This document shows, in pieces, positions 8,527-16,328 of a DNA stretch of 19,558 nt. Source of the DNA: JAFDVL01 sp043736395 (lineage in GTDB: Bacteria; Acidobacteriota; Blastocatellia; RBC074); assembly GCA_043736395.1 (NCBI GenBank), contig JAYTCQ010000205.1, forward strand, positions 1 to 19,558, written 5' to 3'. The stretch's first letter is position 1; each line of letters starts with the position of its first letter. Made by a program: the position numbers and the translations under genes. The notes under the pieces were generated by a model. The model saw only the letters and a list, made by a program, of their open reading frames with translations. It was not told the origin of the DNA and made no database searches.

Positions 8527-9720
8527 ATGAAGATGAAACAACGAATTTTATTTTACTGTCAGCACGTTTTAGGAATGGGACATTTCATTCGCAGTACTGA
8601 AATTGTGCGCGGGCTGAACGACTTCGAAGTCACTTTTTTAAATGGCGGAGAAATCGTCACGGGCTTTGAGTTGCCTGACTCTATTCACGTCATCAACCTT
8701 CCGCCGATCAAATGCGATGCCGAATTTAAAGACATTCACGCCGCGAATGGAACGCAATCGCTTGACGACATCAAAGCCATTCGTGCGGCAAACATTCTGG
8801 ATGAATACGAACGCACCAAGCCGGATATTTTAGTGATCGAACTATTCCCGTTCGGGCGCAGAAAATTTGCGTTTGAATTGATCCCTTTGCTTGAGCGAAT
8901 CAAAGCTACCAAAAGCAAAACAAAAATTGTTTGCAGCCTGCGCGATATTCTGGTCAGCAAACGCGATCAAACTCGCTTTGACGATCAGGTGATTGAGGTC
9001 GTCAATAAATATTTTGATTTGTTATTGATTCACTCAGACCCCACTTTTCAAAGGCTGGAAGAGACTTTTCCTCGCGCGAGTGAATTGAAATGCACGGTTG
9101 AATATACGGGGTTTGTGGCGCAGGAATCATCCCGACTGCCAAAGAAGAGGACAGGCGAGACGCCTATCCTACCTTTAGGGATTGTCGTCAGTATTGGCGG
9201 CGGCAGAGTCGGTTCTGAGCTATTGGATTGTGCGATTGAGGCCAGCAAAATATTGTCCCGAGAGCTTTCGCATCAAATGCAAATTTTCACGGGGCCTTAT
9301 CTTTCCGACGCAGAATTTGACCAGCTTCAGGAAAAAATTACTGACAATATTTCGATTGAACGCTACACCACCGAATTCGCTGAGCGTCTGCATCAAGCCG
9401 ATCTTTCGATTAGCATGGCGGGTTACAACACGTGCATGAATTTGCTGACAACGGGCGTACCCGCGATCGTTTATCCTTTCACAGGCAACAACAACGAAGA
9501 GCAAACCATTCGGGCTGAAAAATTAGCGCAGCTCGGCATTGTTGATGTGATCTATGCGAATCAGCTTCAACCTAAAATTTTAGCGGCTAAAATTATTCGT
9601 AATATCAGTGCAAAAAATCTTCGTACGCCTTCCAGCCTGAATATAAGTGGCGTCGAAAAGACCGCTTCTTTATTGGCTGAACTCGCGCATCCCAAAAAAG
9701 TAATGGAGGTGGCTGTATGA
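8527..9720 (+). CDS. COG4671-type glycosyltransferase (copy 2)
   Basis: This 397-residue MurG-like GT-B protein is a diverged paralogue of the operon's first gene. It begins RILFYCQHVLGMGHFIRST, matching that copy's YSHDTFGLGNIRRM, and carries SIGGGRVG and the donor-site SMAGYNT (residues 296-302) followed by EEQTIRAEKL. The start at 8527 follows the upstream stop by 4 nt. ATG 8533 is equally possible, and an in-frame ATG at 8449 inside the epimerase gene would add 26 residues unlike the family. The linker between the two Rossmann halves is encoded by a palindromic repeat (9148-9170) read in frame as RTGETPILP. The last bases overlap the next gene (ATGA). Probably an inner-membrane-associated sugar transferase; the substrate is unknown. 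Confidence 0.83.
   Translation: MKMKQRILFYCQHVLGMGHFIRSTEIVRGLNDFEVTFLNGGEIVTGFELPDSIHVINLPPIKCDAEFKDIHAANGTQSLDDIKAIRAANILDEYERTKPDILVIELFPFGRRKFAFELIPLLERIKATKSKTKIVCSLRDILVSKRDQTRFDDQVIEVVNKYFDLLLIHSDPTFQRLEETFPRASELKCTVEYTGFVAQESSRLPKKRTGETPILPLGIVVSIGGGRVGSELLDCAIEASKILSRELSHQMQIFTGPYLSDAEFDQLQEKITDNISIERYTTEFAERLHQADLSISMAGYNTCMNLLTTGVPAIVYPFTGNNNEEQTIRAEKLAQLGIVDVIYANQLQPKILAAKIIRNISAKNLRTPSSLNISGVEKTASLLAELAHPKKVMEVAV
9148..9170. repeat. Palindromic element inside the copy-2 glycosyltransferase gene
   Basis: AGGACAGGCG (9148-9157) and CGCCTATCCT (9161-9170) are inverted repeats with 9 of 10 positions paired around an AGA loop. The element sits in frame in the coding sequence and encodes residues R208 to about P216 (TGETPILP), in the flexible linker between the two domains of the enzyme. 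The paralogous gene at 310-1557 has a different linker with no such palindrome, so this looks like an inserted or captured small repeat tolerated by the protein. From memory, similar GETP-encoding palindromes occur scattered in other genomes; I could not check this. Confidence 0.7.
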
Positions 9721-10481
9721 ATTTTGAAGAACTTCGACAGACCTTAGATCAGCTGCGCACCACGCAACGAACCGTTAACATTTTCTTTCGTGATGATGAT
9801 GTAGACGTAGACGAAGAAACGCTGTGGCGTTTGCTGAAACCATTTTTGTTTCGCGGCGTACCAATCAATTTAGAAATAATTCCCGGCACATTAACGAATT
9901 CAACAGCAAAATTATTACGCGAGCACCAACGTTCCTATCCAAAATTGATCGAATTAAACCAGCACGGCTGGATGCACACGAACCACGAAATCGAAGGGCG
10001 CAAATGTGAATTCGGAGTGAGCCGCAACTTCACACAACAGTTCAATGATATTGCTAACGGCAAACAGAAACTGGATGAATGCTTTGGCGATCAATGGCAT
10101 CCGGTGTTCACTCCGCCGTGGAATCGCTATACGAAAGACACGTTGCACGCCCTTGATGAACTTGGCTTCAAGGTGTTCTCTAAAGATCATAGCAATCAAC
10201 AAATTTCCGATTATGGTTTTACCGAAATTTCTACGACGCTTGATGTTTATCGCTGGAAGCCGCAGGCAGCAATGAAGCCGCCTTCAACGATTGTGAACGA
10301 ATTGCGACTGCAAATTTTCGAACTCGAGACGGTTGGAATTTTATTGCATCACAAGGTTATGGATGCAGCGGCGTTCAGCTTTTTAGACGCGCTGCTCGAT
10401 GAGCTTCATCGCCACCCCGTCGTGCGATTTCATACTTTTCGGAGTTTGAGCAGCAGCCATTACGTCAGCGCAATAAGTTAA
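9717..10481 (+). CDS. Polysaccharide deacetylase-fold protein
   Basis: This 254-residue protein has the motifs of a divergent NodB/carbohydrate esterase 4-like family. FFRDDD (residues 23-28) would provide the catalytic and metal aspartates, QHGWMHTNH (82-90) the metal-binding histidines, and FTPPWNR (131-137) the substrate-side loop. LLHHKVMD near residues 209-216 resembles the late histidine motif. Such enzymes remove N- or O-acetyl groups from sugars. No signal peptide is present, so it should act in the cytoplasm on a nucleotide-, lipid-linked or free oligosaccharide before export. It overlaps the upstream glycosyltransferase by 4 nt (ATGA), and an AATGGAGGT ribosome site lies just before. 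It ends the eight-gene run; a 297-nt gap follows. Confidence 0.8.
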   Translation: MNFEELRQTLDQLRTTQRTVNIFFRDDDVDVDEETLWRLLKPFLFRGVPINLEIIPGTLTNSTAKLLREHQRSYPKLIELNQHGWMHTNHEIEGRKCEFGVSRNFTQQFNDIANGKQKLDECFGDQWHPVFTPPWNRYTKDTLHALDELGFKVFSKDHSNQQISDYGFTEISTTLDVYRWKPQAAMKPPSTIVNELRLQIFELETVGILLHHKVMDAAAFSFLDALLDELHRHPVVRFHTFRSLSSSHYVSAIS

Positions 10482-10500
10482 TCTGGAGCTAACATAAGAG

Positions 10501-10600
10501 AGAAAACGGAACAAACGGAAATAACGGAAAACACTGACCAAATGAGCACCAAGCCATTCTTTTTCCGTTTGTTTCGTTACTTCCGTTTGTACCGTTTTCT
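10501..10600. repeat. Large imperfect inverted repeat with CGGAA iterations
   Basis: Arm 10501-10526 pairs with 10575-10600 at 24 of 26 positions, and weaker similarity continues inward. Each arm is built of repeated (A)ACGGAA-like units (AACGGAACAAACGGAA on the left, complementary TTCCGTTTGT units on the right). The arms flank a roughly 48-nt centre. It lies between the deacetylase stop and the ABC transporter gene. It could form a strong cruciform or RNA hairpin and end transcription of the upstream operon, but there is no clear T tract. A non-autonomous mobile or dispersed repeat is the main alternative. Confidence 0.75.
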
Positions 10601-10637
10601 GTTCTGCTCGCTTTAATTCTAAAGCTATTTCTCAGTA

Positions 10638-10675
10638 ACCTGCCACTAATGTAGCAGGTACCGAAACGCTTTTTC
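10638..10675 (+). terminator. Possible weak terminator-like hairpin
   Basis: ACCTGC (10638-10643) pairs with GCAGGT (10654-10659). After one mismatch, AC/GT extends the stem around a TAAT loop. A CTTTTTC tract follows about 10 nt later, which is further away than in a standard intrinsic terminator. It sits between the glycan operon and the ABC transporter gene. An operator or attenuator of the downstream pair is an alternative. Confidence 0.3.
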
Positions 10676-10778
10676 TAACTCAAAAAATCTTCCTCCTCAA
10701 TTGTATTTTTTCACTCCCCCATCCCCACTCATAAAGTATCAAGATATAAACGGCGATTGCCTCTCCTGAGAGTAAGAA
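10676..10778 (+). other. Leader before the ABC exporter gene
   Basis: This non-coding, A+T-rich stretch precedes the ABC exporter. A TATAAA at about 10744-10749 could be a -10 element, but it would leave a very short untranslated leader and I see no well-spaced -35 partner, so no promoter is called. The purine-rich GAGAGTAAG before ATG 10779 is the only ribosome-site candidate. Confidence 0.3.
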
Positions 10779-12641
10779 ATGCGTAAAAAACAAAACACAA
10801 AATTCCGCGAAATCGTCAGCTACCACTTATGGGAAGTGAAATGGAGCATCCTCTTTGCCGCACTGTGTATGCTCGGATTTACCCTGACAGAATTATTATC
10901 GCCCTGGCCGCTTAAAATTATTTTTGATCATATTTTATTAGAGAAGCCACTCGAAAGTTCTCCGTGGGCGGGCGCGATTTTACGCGATAATAAACTTTAC
11001 TCTGTCATCGCGGTGTCCCTGGGAATTCTGCTGATTGCCAGCTTTCGCGCCAGTTTTTCTTATTTTCAATTGTTCGTCACTTCGCGCCTCGGTTATCAAT
11101 TGGTTTACCAACTCCGACGTGAACTTTTCTCGCATCTGCAAAGGCTTTCGCTCAGCTTTCATCACCGTTCGCGGTCAGGCGAATTACTAACGAAAATCAC
11201 GAGTGACACGACGACGCTGAAAGATATTTTTGCGGAATCGGCGTTAAATTTTTCGACGCATTTGCTGACGCTGCTGGGAATGTTCAGCATTATGTTTTAT
11301 CTGAACTGGAAGCTCGGCTTGATCGTGCTCGCATCGTTTCCGGTTTTGCTTTACTCCCTGTTTTTTATTTATCGCCGCGTCAAAGTTTCGGCCCGCAAGC
11401 AACGCGAACGAGAAGGTCGCATCGCTTCACGCATCAGCGAAGTGCTGCGTTCTGTTTCGATTGTGCAGGCCTTCGCGCGTGAAAATTATGAGCAGGAACG
11501 CTTTGAAAGTGAAAGCCGCGAGACGCTGACAGAAAGCATCAAGACTGCGCGGATGGAGGCTGCGGCTTCGCGCGCGGTTGAAATCATCAGCGCCTTCAGC
11601 GTTTGCGCCGTCGTCTTGTTTGGTGCGTTACAGGTGATTGATGGATTCATGACGCCGGGTGACGTGCTGATTTTTACGGCGTATTTGACGAGCATGTATA
11701 AACCACTCCGCCAATTGGCGCGGCTTTCCAGCCAGTTTTCAAAAGCGATGGTCAGCGCCGAACGCATCAGCGAAATTCTGGAAACTGAAATCGAAACGCC
11801 GGATTTACCGGTGGCAATTGCGGCTTCAAGATTGCGCGGCGAAATCGAGTTCAATCGCGTCTCGTTTAATTACGGGAATAACCAACAGGTTTTAGATGAC
11901 GTTTCATTTACGATTCAACCGGGTCAACGCGTAGCCCTGGTCGGAGCTTCCGGCGTCGGCAAATCAACGATTGCCAGTTTGATTTTGCGGTTTTACGATC
12001 CACAGGAAGGCTCGATTTCTATAGATGGGGTTCACCTCAAAATGTACCGGCGCGAATCGCTCCGCCGCGAAATTGGCGTGGTGATGCAAGACACTGTTTT
12101 GTTCGGCGTTTCGATTCGGGAAAACATTGCGTACGGCAAACCAAATGCGACGATAGCGGAAATTGAAGCAGCTGCCAAAACGGCGTACGCGCACGATTTT
12201 ATTGTGGCGTTACCGGATGGCTACGACACTGTGATTGCTGAACGCGGCAGCACGCTTTCCGGCGGGCAGCGGCAACGAATTTGCCTCGCGCGCGCCTTCA
12301 TCAAAAAGCCTTCGATCTTGATATTAGATGAGCCGACGTCAGCAATTGACGTGGAATCCGCGAAATTAATTCAGCAGGCCATTGAGCGCGAGCAACACGG
12401 TAAAACCACTATCGTTATTGCCCATCATTTCTCCTTCATTGAAAAATTCGATTTAATTTTGGTGCTGAAAAACGGTGCCATTGTGGAGCGCGGAACCCAC
12501 CAACAACTGCTTGATCGTCACGGCTATTACTATGATTTATATCAGTTGCAAGGAACAACTGAGAAGCCACTTCAGCTGCCGAAAAGGCCGGAAATTGCGT
12601 GGGAGAAAATGGGACTTTATCCGCTTTCTGCGCGGGTCTGA
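10779..12641 (+). CDS. MsbA-like ABC exporter (fused permease and ATPase)
   Basis: This 620-residue half-transporter has an N-terminal membrane domain of about six helices (residues 20-310) and a C-terminal ATPase. Walker A is GASGVGKST (389-397), the signature LSGGQ (493-497), Walker B ILILDEP (D517, E518) and the switch histidine H549, so all catalytic elements are intact. It would act as a homodimer in the inner membrane. Relatives flip lipid A core, glycolipids, polysaccharides, peptides or drugs. Its place next to the glycan operon favours export of that product, but the 297-nt gap with repeats means it may have its own promoter. The TonB-dependent receptor follows 34 nt downstream and is probably co-transcribed. 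Confidence 0.9.
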   Translation: MRKKQNTKFREIVSYHLWEVKWSILFAALCMLGFTLTELLSPWPLKIIFDHILLEKPLESSPWAGAILRDNKLYSVIAVSLGILLIASFRASFSYFQLFVTSRLGYQLVYQLRRELFSHLQRLSLSFHHRSRSGELLTKITSDTTTLKDIFAESALNFSTHLLTLLGMFSIMFYLNWKLGLIVLASFPVLLYSLFFIYRRVKVSARKQREREGRIASRISEVLRSVSIVQAFARENYEQERFESESRETLTESIKTARMEAAASRAVEIISAFSVCAVVLFGALQVIDGFMTPGDVLIFTAYLTSMYKPLRQLARLSSQFSKAMVSAERISEILETEIETPDLPVAIAASRLRGEIEFNRVSFNYGNNQQVLDDVSFTIQPGQRVALVGASGVGKSTIASLILRFYDPQEGSISIDGVHLKMYRRESLRREIGVVMQDTVLFGVSIRENIAYGKPNATIAEIEAAAKTAYAHDFIVALPDGYDTVIAERGSTLSGGQRQRICLARAFIKKPSILILDEPTSAIDVESAKLIQQAIEREQHGKTTIVIAHHFSFIEKFDLILVLKNGAIVERGTHQQLLDRHGYYYDLYQLQGTTEKPLQLPKRPEIAWEKMGLYPLSARV

Positions 12642-12675
12642 TCATTTTTAGAGATACAACGTTTGAGGTACAACT

Positions 12676-15294
12676 ATGAAGAACTTACTACCAGTTTTCG
12701 CATTAATAATTTCGTGCTCAACGAGCTTCGCGCAATACCGCAACGTGATGGAAGCATCAGGGCGACGAGTGATTTTGCAGGATGGCAAACAAACCACTGA
12801 AACCGGAGTGGTTATCAGCGGCGTTGTCGAAGATCAATCCGGGGCGGCGATTTCTGACGCCAAGCTCACGCTGACCAATAAAATCAGGGTAGATGTCACC
12901 AAAACCAAGGCCGATGCCGCAGGCGCTTTCAACTTTCAAAATATCCTGCCGGGAAAATACACTTTGTACGCTGAGGCTAAGAATTTCGCCGCCGCTGACA
13001 TATCTGTCACGGTCGTAAATGCGCCGCTCACAACTCTCAAGCTCAAGCTGAATATCGCGGCGCAGGAAGACGAAGTCACAATTTCCAGCAGTGGCAAATC
13101 CGAGGAAGAATCTGCGTCCGTGGATCGTAATGCTGACCGTTTGAACTTCGACGAAAACCTGATCAAAAATCTGCCTTCACAAAATATCGTAGGAACGATG
13201 GCAAGTTTTCTTTCCCCTTCGGCGCAAGGCGCAGAAGGGGTTTCCGTCGTCGTAGATGGCGTTGAATCAAGCGCGGCGGATTTACCGGCGGGAGCGCTAC
13301 GACGTGCGCGGATTAATCGCAATCCTTACTCCGCAGAATTTCGCCGACAAGGAAAAGCGCGCATTGAAATTGCGACGCAGGAAACTTCGCTCAAACGCTA
13401 TCACGGGAGTGTTGGATTGTTCACGCGGAACTCGGTTTTTGATGCGCGAAATCCGTTTGCTTTGACGAGACCTGAACTGGATCGAAAATTATTCGAAGGG
13501 AATTTCAGCGGACCAATCCTGAAAAAACGCGTTGGTTTTTTTGTGAGCGGAGAACGTCTGCTCAATGATGAAACCGCAGTCGTGAATGCGCGTTTATTGA
13601 GCGGGCCGTTCGTTGCAAATATTTTTACGCCGCAACGCCGGACAAATTTTCTGGGACGGATTGACGTCCGCGCCGGTGAAAAACATTCGATCACCGGAAT
13701 GTATAATTTCAGAGACGAATTCGAACGCAATCGTGGCGTCGGTGGATTGAAATTAGCCGCTCAGGGATACAGCTCATCCGAACGATTACATCGTCTGCAA
13801 TTTTCTGATCGGATGATTTTATCGCCACGACTCTTGAACGATGTGCGCATCGTCGTTGATCGCAGCGTTACCAGATTGGGAAGTTTTCCAACCGCTTCGG
13901 CGATAGTTGTGATTGGCGCTTTCACCGATGGCGCAGCGCAGAAATTTCAATACCAACGCGAAACGACTCTCAGAATTCAGGACATTGCCACGTACGCTAC
14001 GGGGAAGCATTCTTTGAAATTTGGAGCAGAATTTCGCCCGCGCAGAATTAAAATTATCGATGCTTCCAATTTTGGCGGCACGTACGAATTTTCTAATCTC
14101 AATCAATTTGCATCAGCTGCGCCCTTTGTTTATCGGGTGAATCAAGGCTCTCCAGAACTCGCGTTTTCGCAGAATGAAGTGTATCTGTTCATGCAGGATG
14201 ACATTAAAATACGTCCGAATTTTTCGTTCACGCCGGGCGTGCGCTATAGCTGGCAATCGAACTTGCGGGATCGAAATAATTTTGCGCCACGCTTCGGATT
14301 CGCTTGGGCGCCGCTTAGCGGCAAGACAGTCATTCGCGGCGGCGCGGGAATTTTTTATGAACGTTTACCTGAAAGTGTCATTTCAAAAGCGCTGCTCTAT
14401 GACGGCAGCAGAATTCGGGAAATGGTCATTCAGCAACCGTCCTTCCCAAGCTCCACTGTGGCCGGACAACTCCTGCAACGCCCGCCCAGCGTCGTCCGTG
14501 TCGCGCCTGACGCGCGGGCGCCATACATCACGCAAGCCAGCGTCAGCGTTGAGCGCGAAGTGTGGAAACGGTCTTTACTGACGGTTGAATTTCAAACCAC
14601 ACGCGGGAACAAATTACTGCGCTCACGAAATATAAATGCTCCGTTGCCGGGTTCAAATCTGCGGCTGGATCCTAATCTTTTTAATATCAATCAAGTCGAA
14701 TCCTCTGCCCGGATGCGCGGCAATGCGCTGAGCGTGGCGTGGCGCGGACGCTTAGGAAAACGGATCAGCGGAATGGCGCAATATAGTTATTCGAGGACGT
14801 CTGACAATACGAATGGAATCTTTGGATTGCCTGCGAATAACTACGATTTACGATCTGAGTGGGGTCGCTCAGAATTTGATCAGCGGCATCGCGTGAGTGT
14901 GGTGGGGACACTTGATCTGCCGTGGGGCATACGACTTGGCACGTTCACGACGCTTGCTTCCGGAATGCCCTATGACATCACAACCGGCTTCGATAACAAC
15001 GGCGATAGTGTTGCCAATGATCGCCCGTCAGGTGTAAGGCGCAATGCTGGAAACGGGCCGAATTTAGCGCGGGTGGATTTACGTTTTACAAAAGCACTGA
15101 AAGCCCCGCGTCTGCTGGATCGCAAACGTGATCATCAATCACAAAATCTGGAAATCAACATAGATTTCTTCAATCTTTTAAACCGAACTAATTTTAATAA
15201 TTTCATCGGCGCACAAAGCTCGCCATTTTTCGGAAAAGCAAATTCCGCTCAGGCTGCGAGAGCGATTCAGCTTTCGGCGCGTTATAGATTTTAA
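12676..15294 (+). CDS. TonB-dependent receptor with carboxypeptidase-regulatory domain (Oar-like)
   Basis: This 872-residue outer-membrane protein begins with a signal peptide (residues 1 to about 19, hydrophobic core LLPVFALIIS, then SFA-Q). A carboxypeptidase-regulatory-like beta domain follows (about 46-130: ISGVVEDQSGAAISDAKL...GAFNFQNILPGKYTL). A plug domain comes next (about 150-240, with VVVDGVE), then a long beta-barrel. It ends in RYRF, an aromatic terminus typical of barrel proteins. GAGG lies about 8 nt before the start. Such receptors are numerous in Acidobacteriota and Bacteroidota and import ligands, or in the case of Oar take part in export. A classical TonB box is not evident. 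It is the last plus-strand gene, only 43 nt from the convergent minus-strand group. Confidence 0.88.
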   Translation: MKNLLPVFALIISCSTSFAQYRNVMEASGRRVILQDGKQTTETGVVISGVVEDQSGAAISDAKLTLTNKIRVDVTKTKADAAGAFNFQNILPGKYTLYAEAKNFAAADISVTVVNAPLTTLKLKLNIAAQEDEVTISSSGKSEEESASVDRNADRLNFDENLIKNLPSQNIVGTMASFLSPSAQGAEGVSVVVDGVESSAADLPAGALRRARINRNPYSAEFRRQGKARIEIATQETSLKRYHGSVGLFTRNSVFDARNPFALTRPELDRKLFEGNFSGPILKKRVGFFVSGERLLNDETAVVNARLLSGPFVANIFTPQRRTNFLGRIDVRAGEKHSITGMYNFRDEFERNRGVGGLKLAAQGYSSSERLHRLQFSDRMILSPRLLNDVRIVVDRSVTRLGSFPTASAIVVIGAFTDGAAQKFQYQRETTLRIQDIATYATGKHSLKFGAEFRPRRIKIIDASNFGGTYEFSNLNQFASAAPFVYRVNQGSPELAFSQNEVYLFMQDDIKIRPNFSFTPGVRYSWQSNLRDRNNFAPRFGFAWAPLSGKTVIRGGAGIFYERLPESVISKALLYDGSRIREMVIQQPSFPSSTVAGQLLQRPPSVVRVAPDARAPYITQASVSVEREVWKRSLLTVEFQTTRGNKLLRSRNINAPLPGSNLRLDPNLFNINQVESSARMRGNALSVAWRGRLGKRISGMAQYSYSRTSDNTNGIFGLPANNYDLRSEWGRSEFDQRHRVSVVGTLDLPWGIRLGTFTTLASGMPYDITTGFDNNGDSVANDRPSGVRRNAGNGPNLARVDLRFTKALKAPRLLDRKRDHQSQNLEINIDFFNLLNRTNFNNFIGAQSSPFFGKANSAQAARAIQLSARYRF

Positions 15295-15337
15295 CCTCTT
15301 CGATTGTTTTTTGGCAGGATCGGAGGAGCAGTTCAAA

Positions 15338-15895
15338 CTATGAGTGTGGCCCCGGCGGACGCGATGACAGGCGATGCAGAAGGTTTTTAAAGCGGCTCTT
15401 ACTTTGGTGAGGCTTCGCTGATTCAATCAATGGAATCGCCGGAAGCGGATCAGGTCTGGCACGACGACCGCTCATCTCATTGATATGAATGCGGTAATGA
15501 ATCGGAATGAATTCTTCCATCGTGTGATGATGACAAGTTCTCACATAGGCTGGTTCCCACCACATCGCCTGATGTTGGAGTAGATTATGCGCCAGCTCAC
15601 GCACAAACTTCCATTCAGCAGTATCAAGCAATTCCTCATATTGACCTTGCACAATCACACTGATCCAATCATTGCGATTAAGTATTTCGTCTACTTCAAC
15701 ACAAACCCGTGGGTTGGCGCGCATCCAATTAATCTTCTGACCAAGCATCGCAAAACTATAGAGATGGCGTTCGTGGTAGGCGTAATAGATCGGCATAATA
15801 TAGGGCTGATCGTCCTTTGCACATGCCAATCTACCAAGCTTTTGATTCGCCAGCACTTCAACACATTCTGTCTTTGTCAGTTCAAGAATTTGCAT
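15338..15895 (-). CDS. Pyridoxamine 5'-phosphate oxidase-like flavin-binding protein (NimA-type)
   Basis: This 185-residue protein has the split-barrel flavin-binding fold. The N-terminus (ELTKTECVEVLANQKLGRLA, then QPYIMPIYYAY) and the middle (SFAMLGQKINWMRANPRVCVEVD followed by WISVIVQG) are typical of small PPOX-like proteins related to nitroimidazole-resistance NimA proteins, which reduce small molecules with flavin. The start at 15895 is preferred: an AAGG ribosome site lies 10 nt upstream, only one base separates it from the response-regulator stop, and a 24-residue upstream extension would overlap that gene. After about residue 145 comes a basic, Pro/Ser-rich tail that relatives usually lack. 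It is probably co-transcribed with the regulator. The natural substrate is unknown. Confidence 0.82.
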   Translation of the reverse strand: MQILELTKTECVEVLANQKLGRLACAKDDQPYIMPIYYAYHERHLYSFAMLGQKINWMRANPRVCVEVDEILNRNDWISVIVQGQYEELLDTAEWKFVRELAHNLLQHQAMWWEPAYVRTCHHHTMEEFIPIHYRIHINEMSGRRARPDPLPAIPLIESAKPHQSKSRFKNLLHRLSSRPPGPHS

Positions 15896-15896
15896 C

Positions 15897-16328
15897 TCAC
15901 GCACCTTCTTTCCATTGCGTTTCGTAGCTGGCCACTGTCCGGCAGCATTCACAGGGTGTTGCGGCAATTATCCGTGCCATCGTTTTTTCCAGCAAATCAA
16001 AGTCAACCGGTTTTGTCAGGTAGGCAAGCGCCCCGGCTTTCAGCCCCCGCAACTTATCCTCCTCACGTGCATAACCGGAAATAAAAATAACCGGAGCGTG
16101 TTTGTGAAGATTACAGATACGCTTGCACAAACTAATTCCTGATTCATCCGGCAGGTTGCTATCAAGCAAACACAAATCGAAGTGCTCGTCTTTGGCTAAG
16201 CTGAAACCAGCTGCGGCGGTCTGTACCACTACTACTTCGTAGTGCCACATTTTCAACAGACATTTCATCATCTGACAGATATTCTCATCGTCTTCGACAC
16301 AGAGGATACGGTTAAGGCGGAATTCCAT
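15897..16328 (-). CDS. Stand-alone response regulator (receiver domain), Cys-rich
   Basis: This 143-residue single-domain receiver has the acidic pair at D13/D14 (CVEDDE), phosphoacceptor D56 (LLDSNLP), switch S84 (FISGY) and K106 (YLTKP), so the full phosphorylation site is present. No DNA-binding or enzymatic output domain follows; the protein ends in a short tail with PCECC (125-129). Nine cysteines in 143 residues is high for a receiver. No histidine kinase is in the window. It probably passes a phosphoryl signal to a partner kinase or protein, or acts as a phosphate sink. It lies directly upstream of the PPOX-like gene, which it likely shares a transcript with. Confidence 0.88.
   Translation of the reverse strand: MEFRLNRILCVEDDENICQMMKCLLKMWHYEVVVVQTAAAGFSLAKDEHFDLCLLDSNLPDESGISLCKRICNLHKHAPVIFISGYAREEDKLRGLKAGALAYLTKPVDFDLLEKTMARIIAATPCECCRTVASYETQWKEGA

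Noticed and set aside
15341..15391. 16-residue plus-strand ORF after a GGAGGAG site
   Set aside because: It is antisense to the end of the PPOX-like gene, very short and without any supporting motif.
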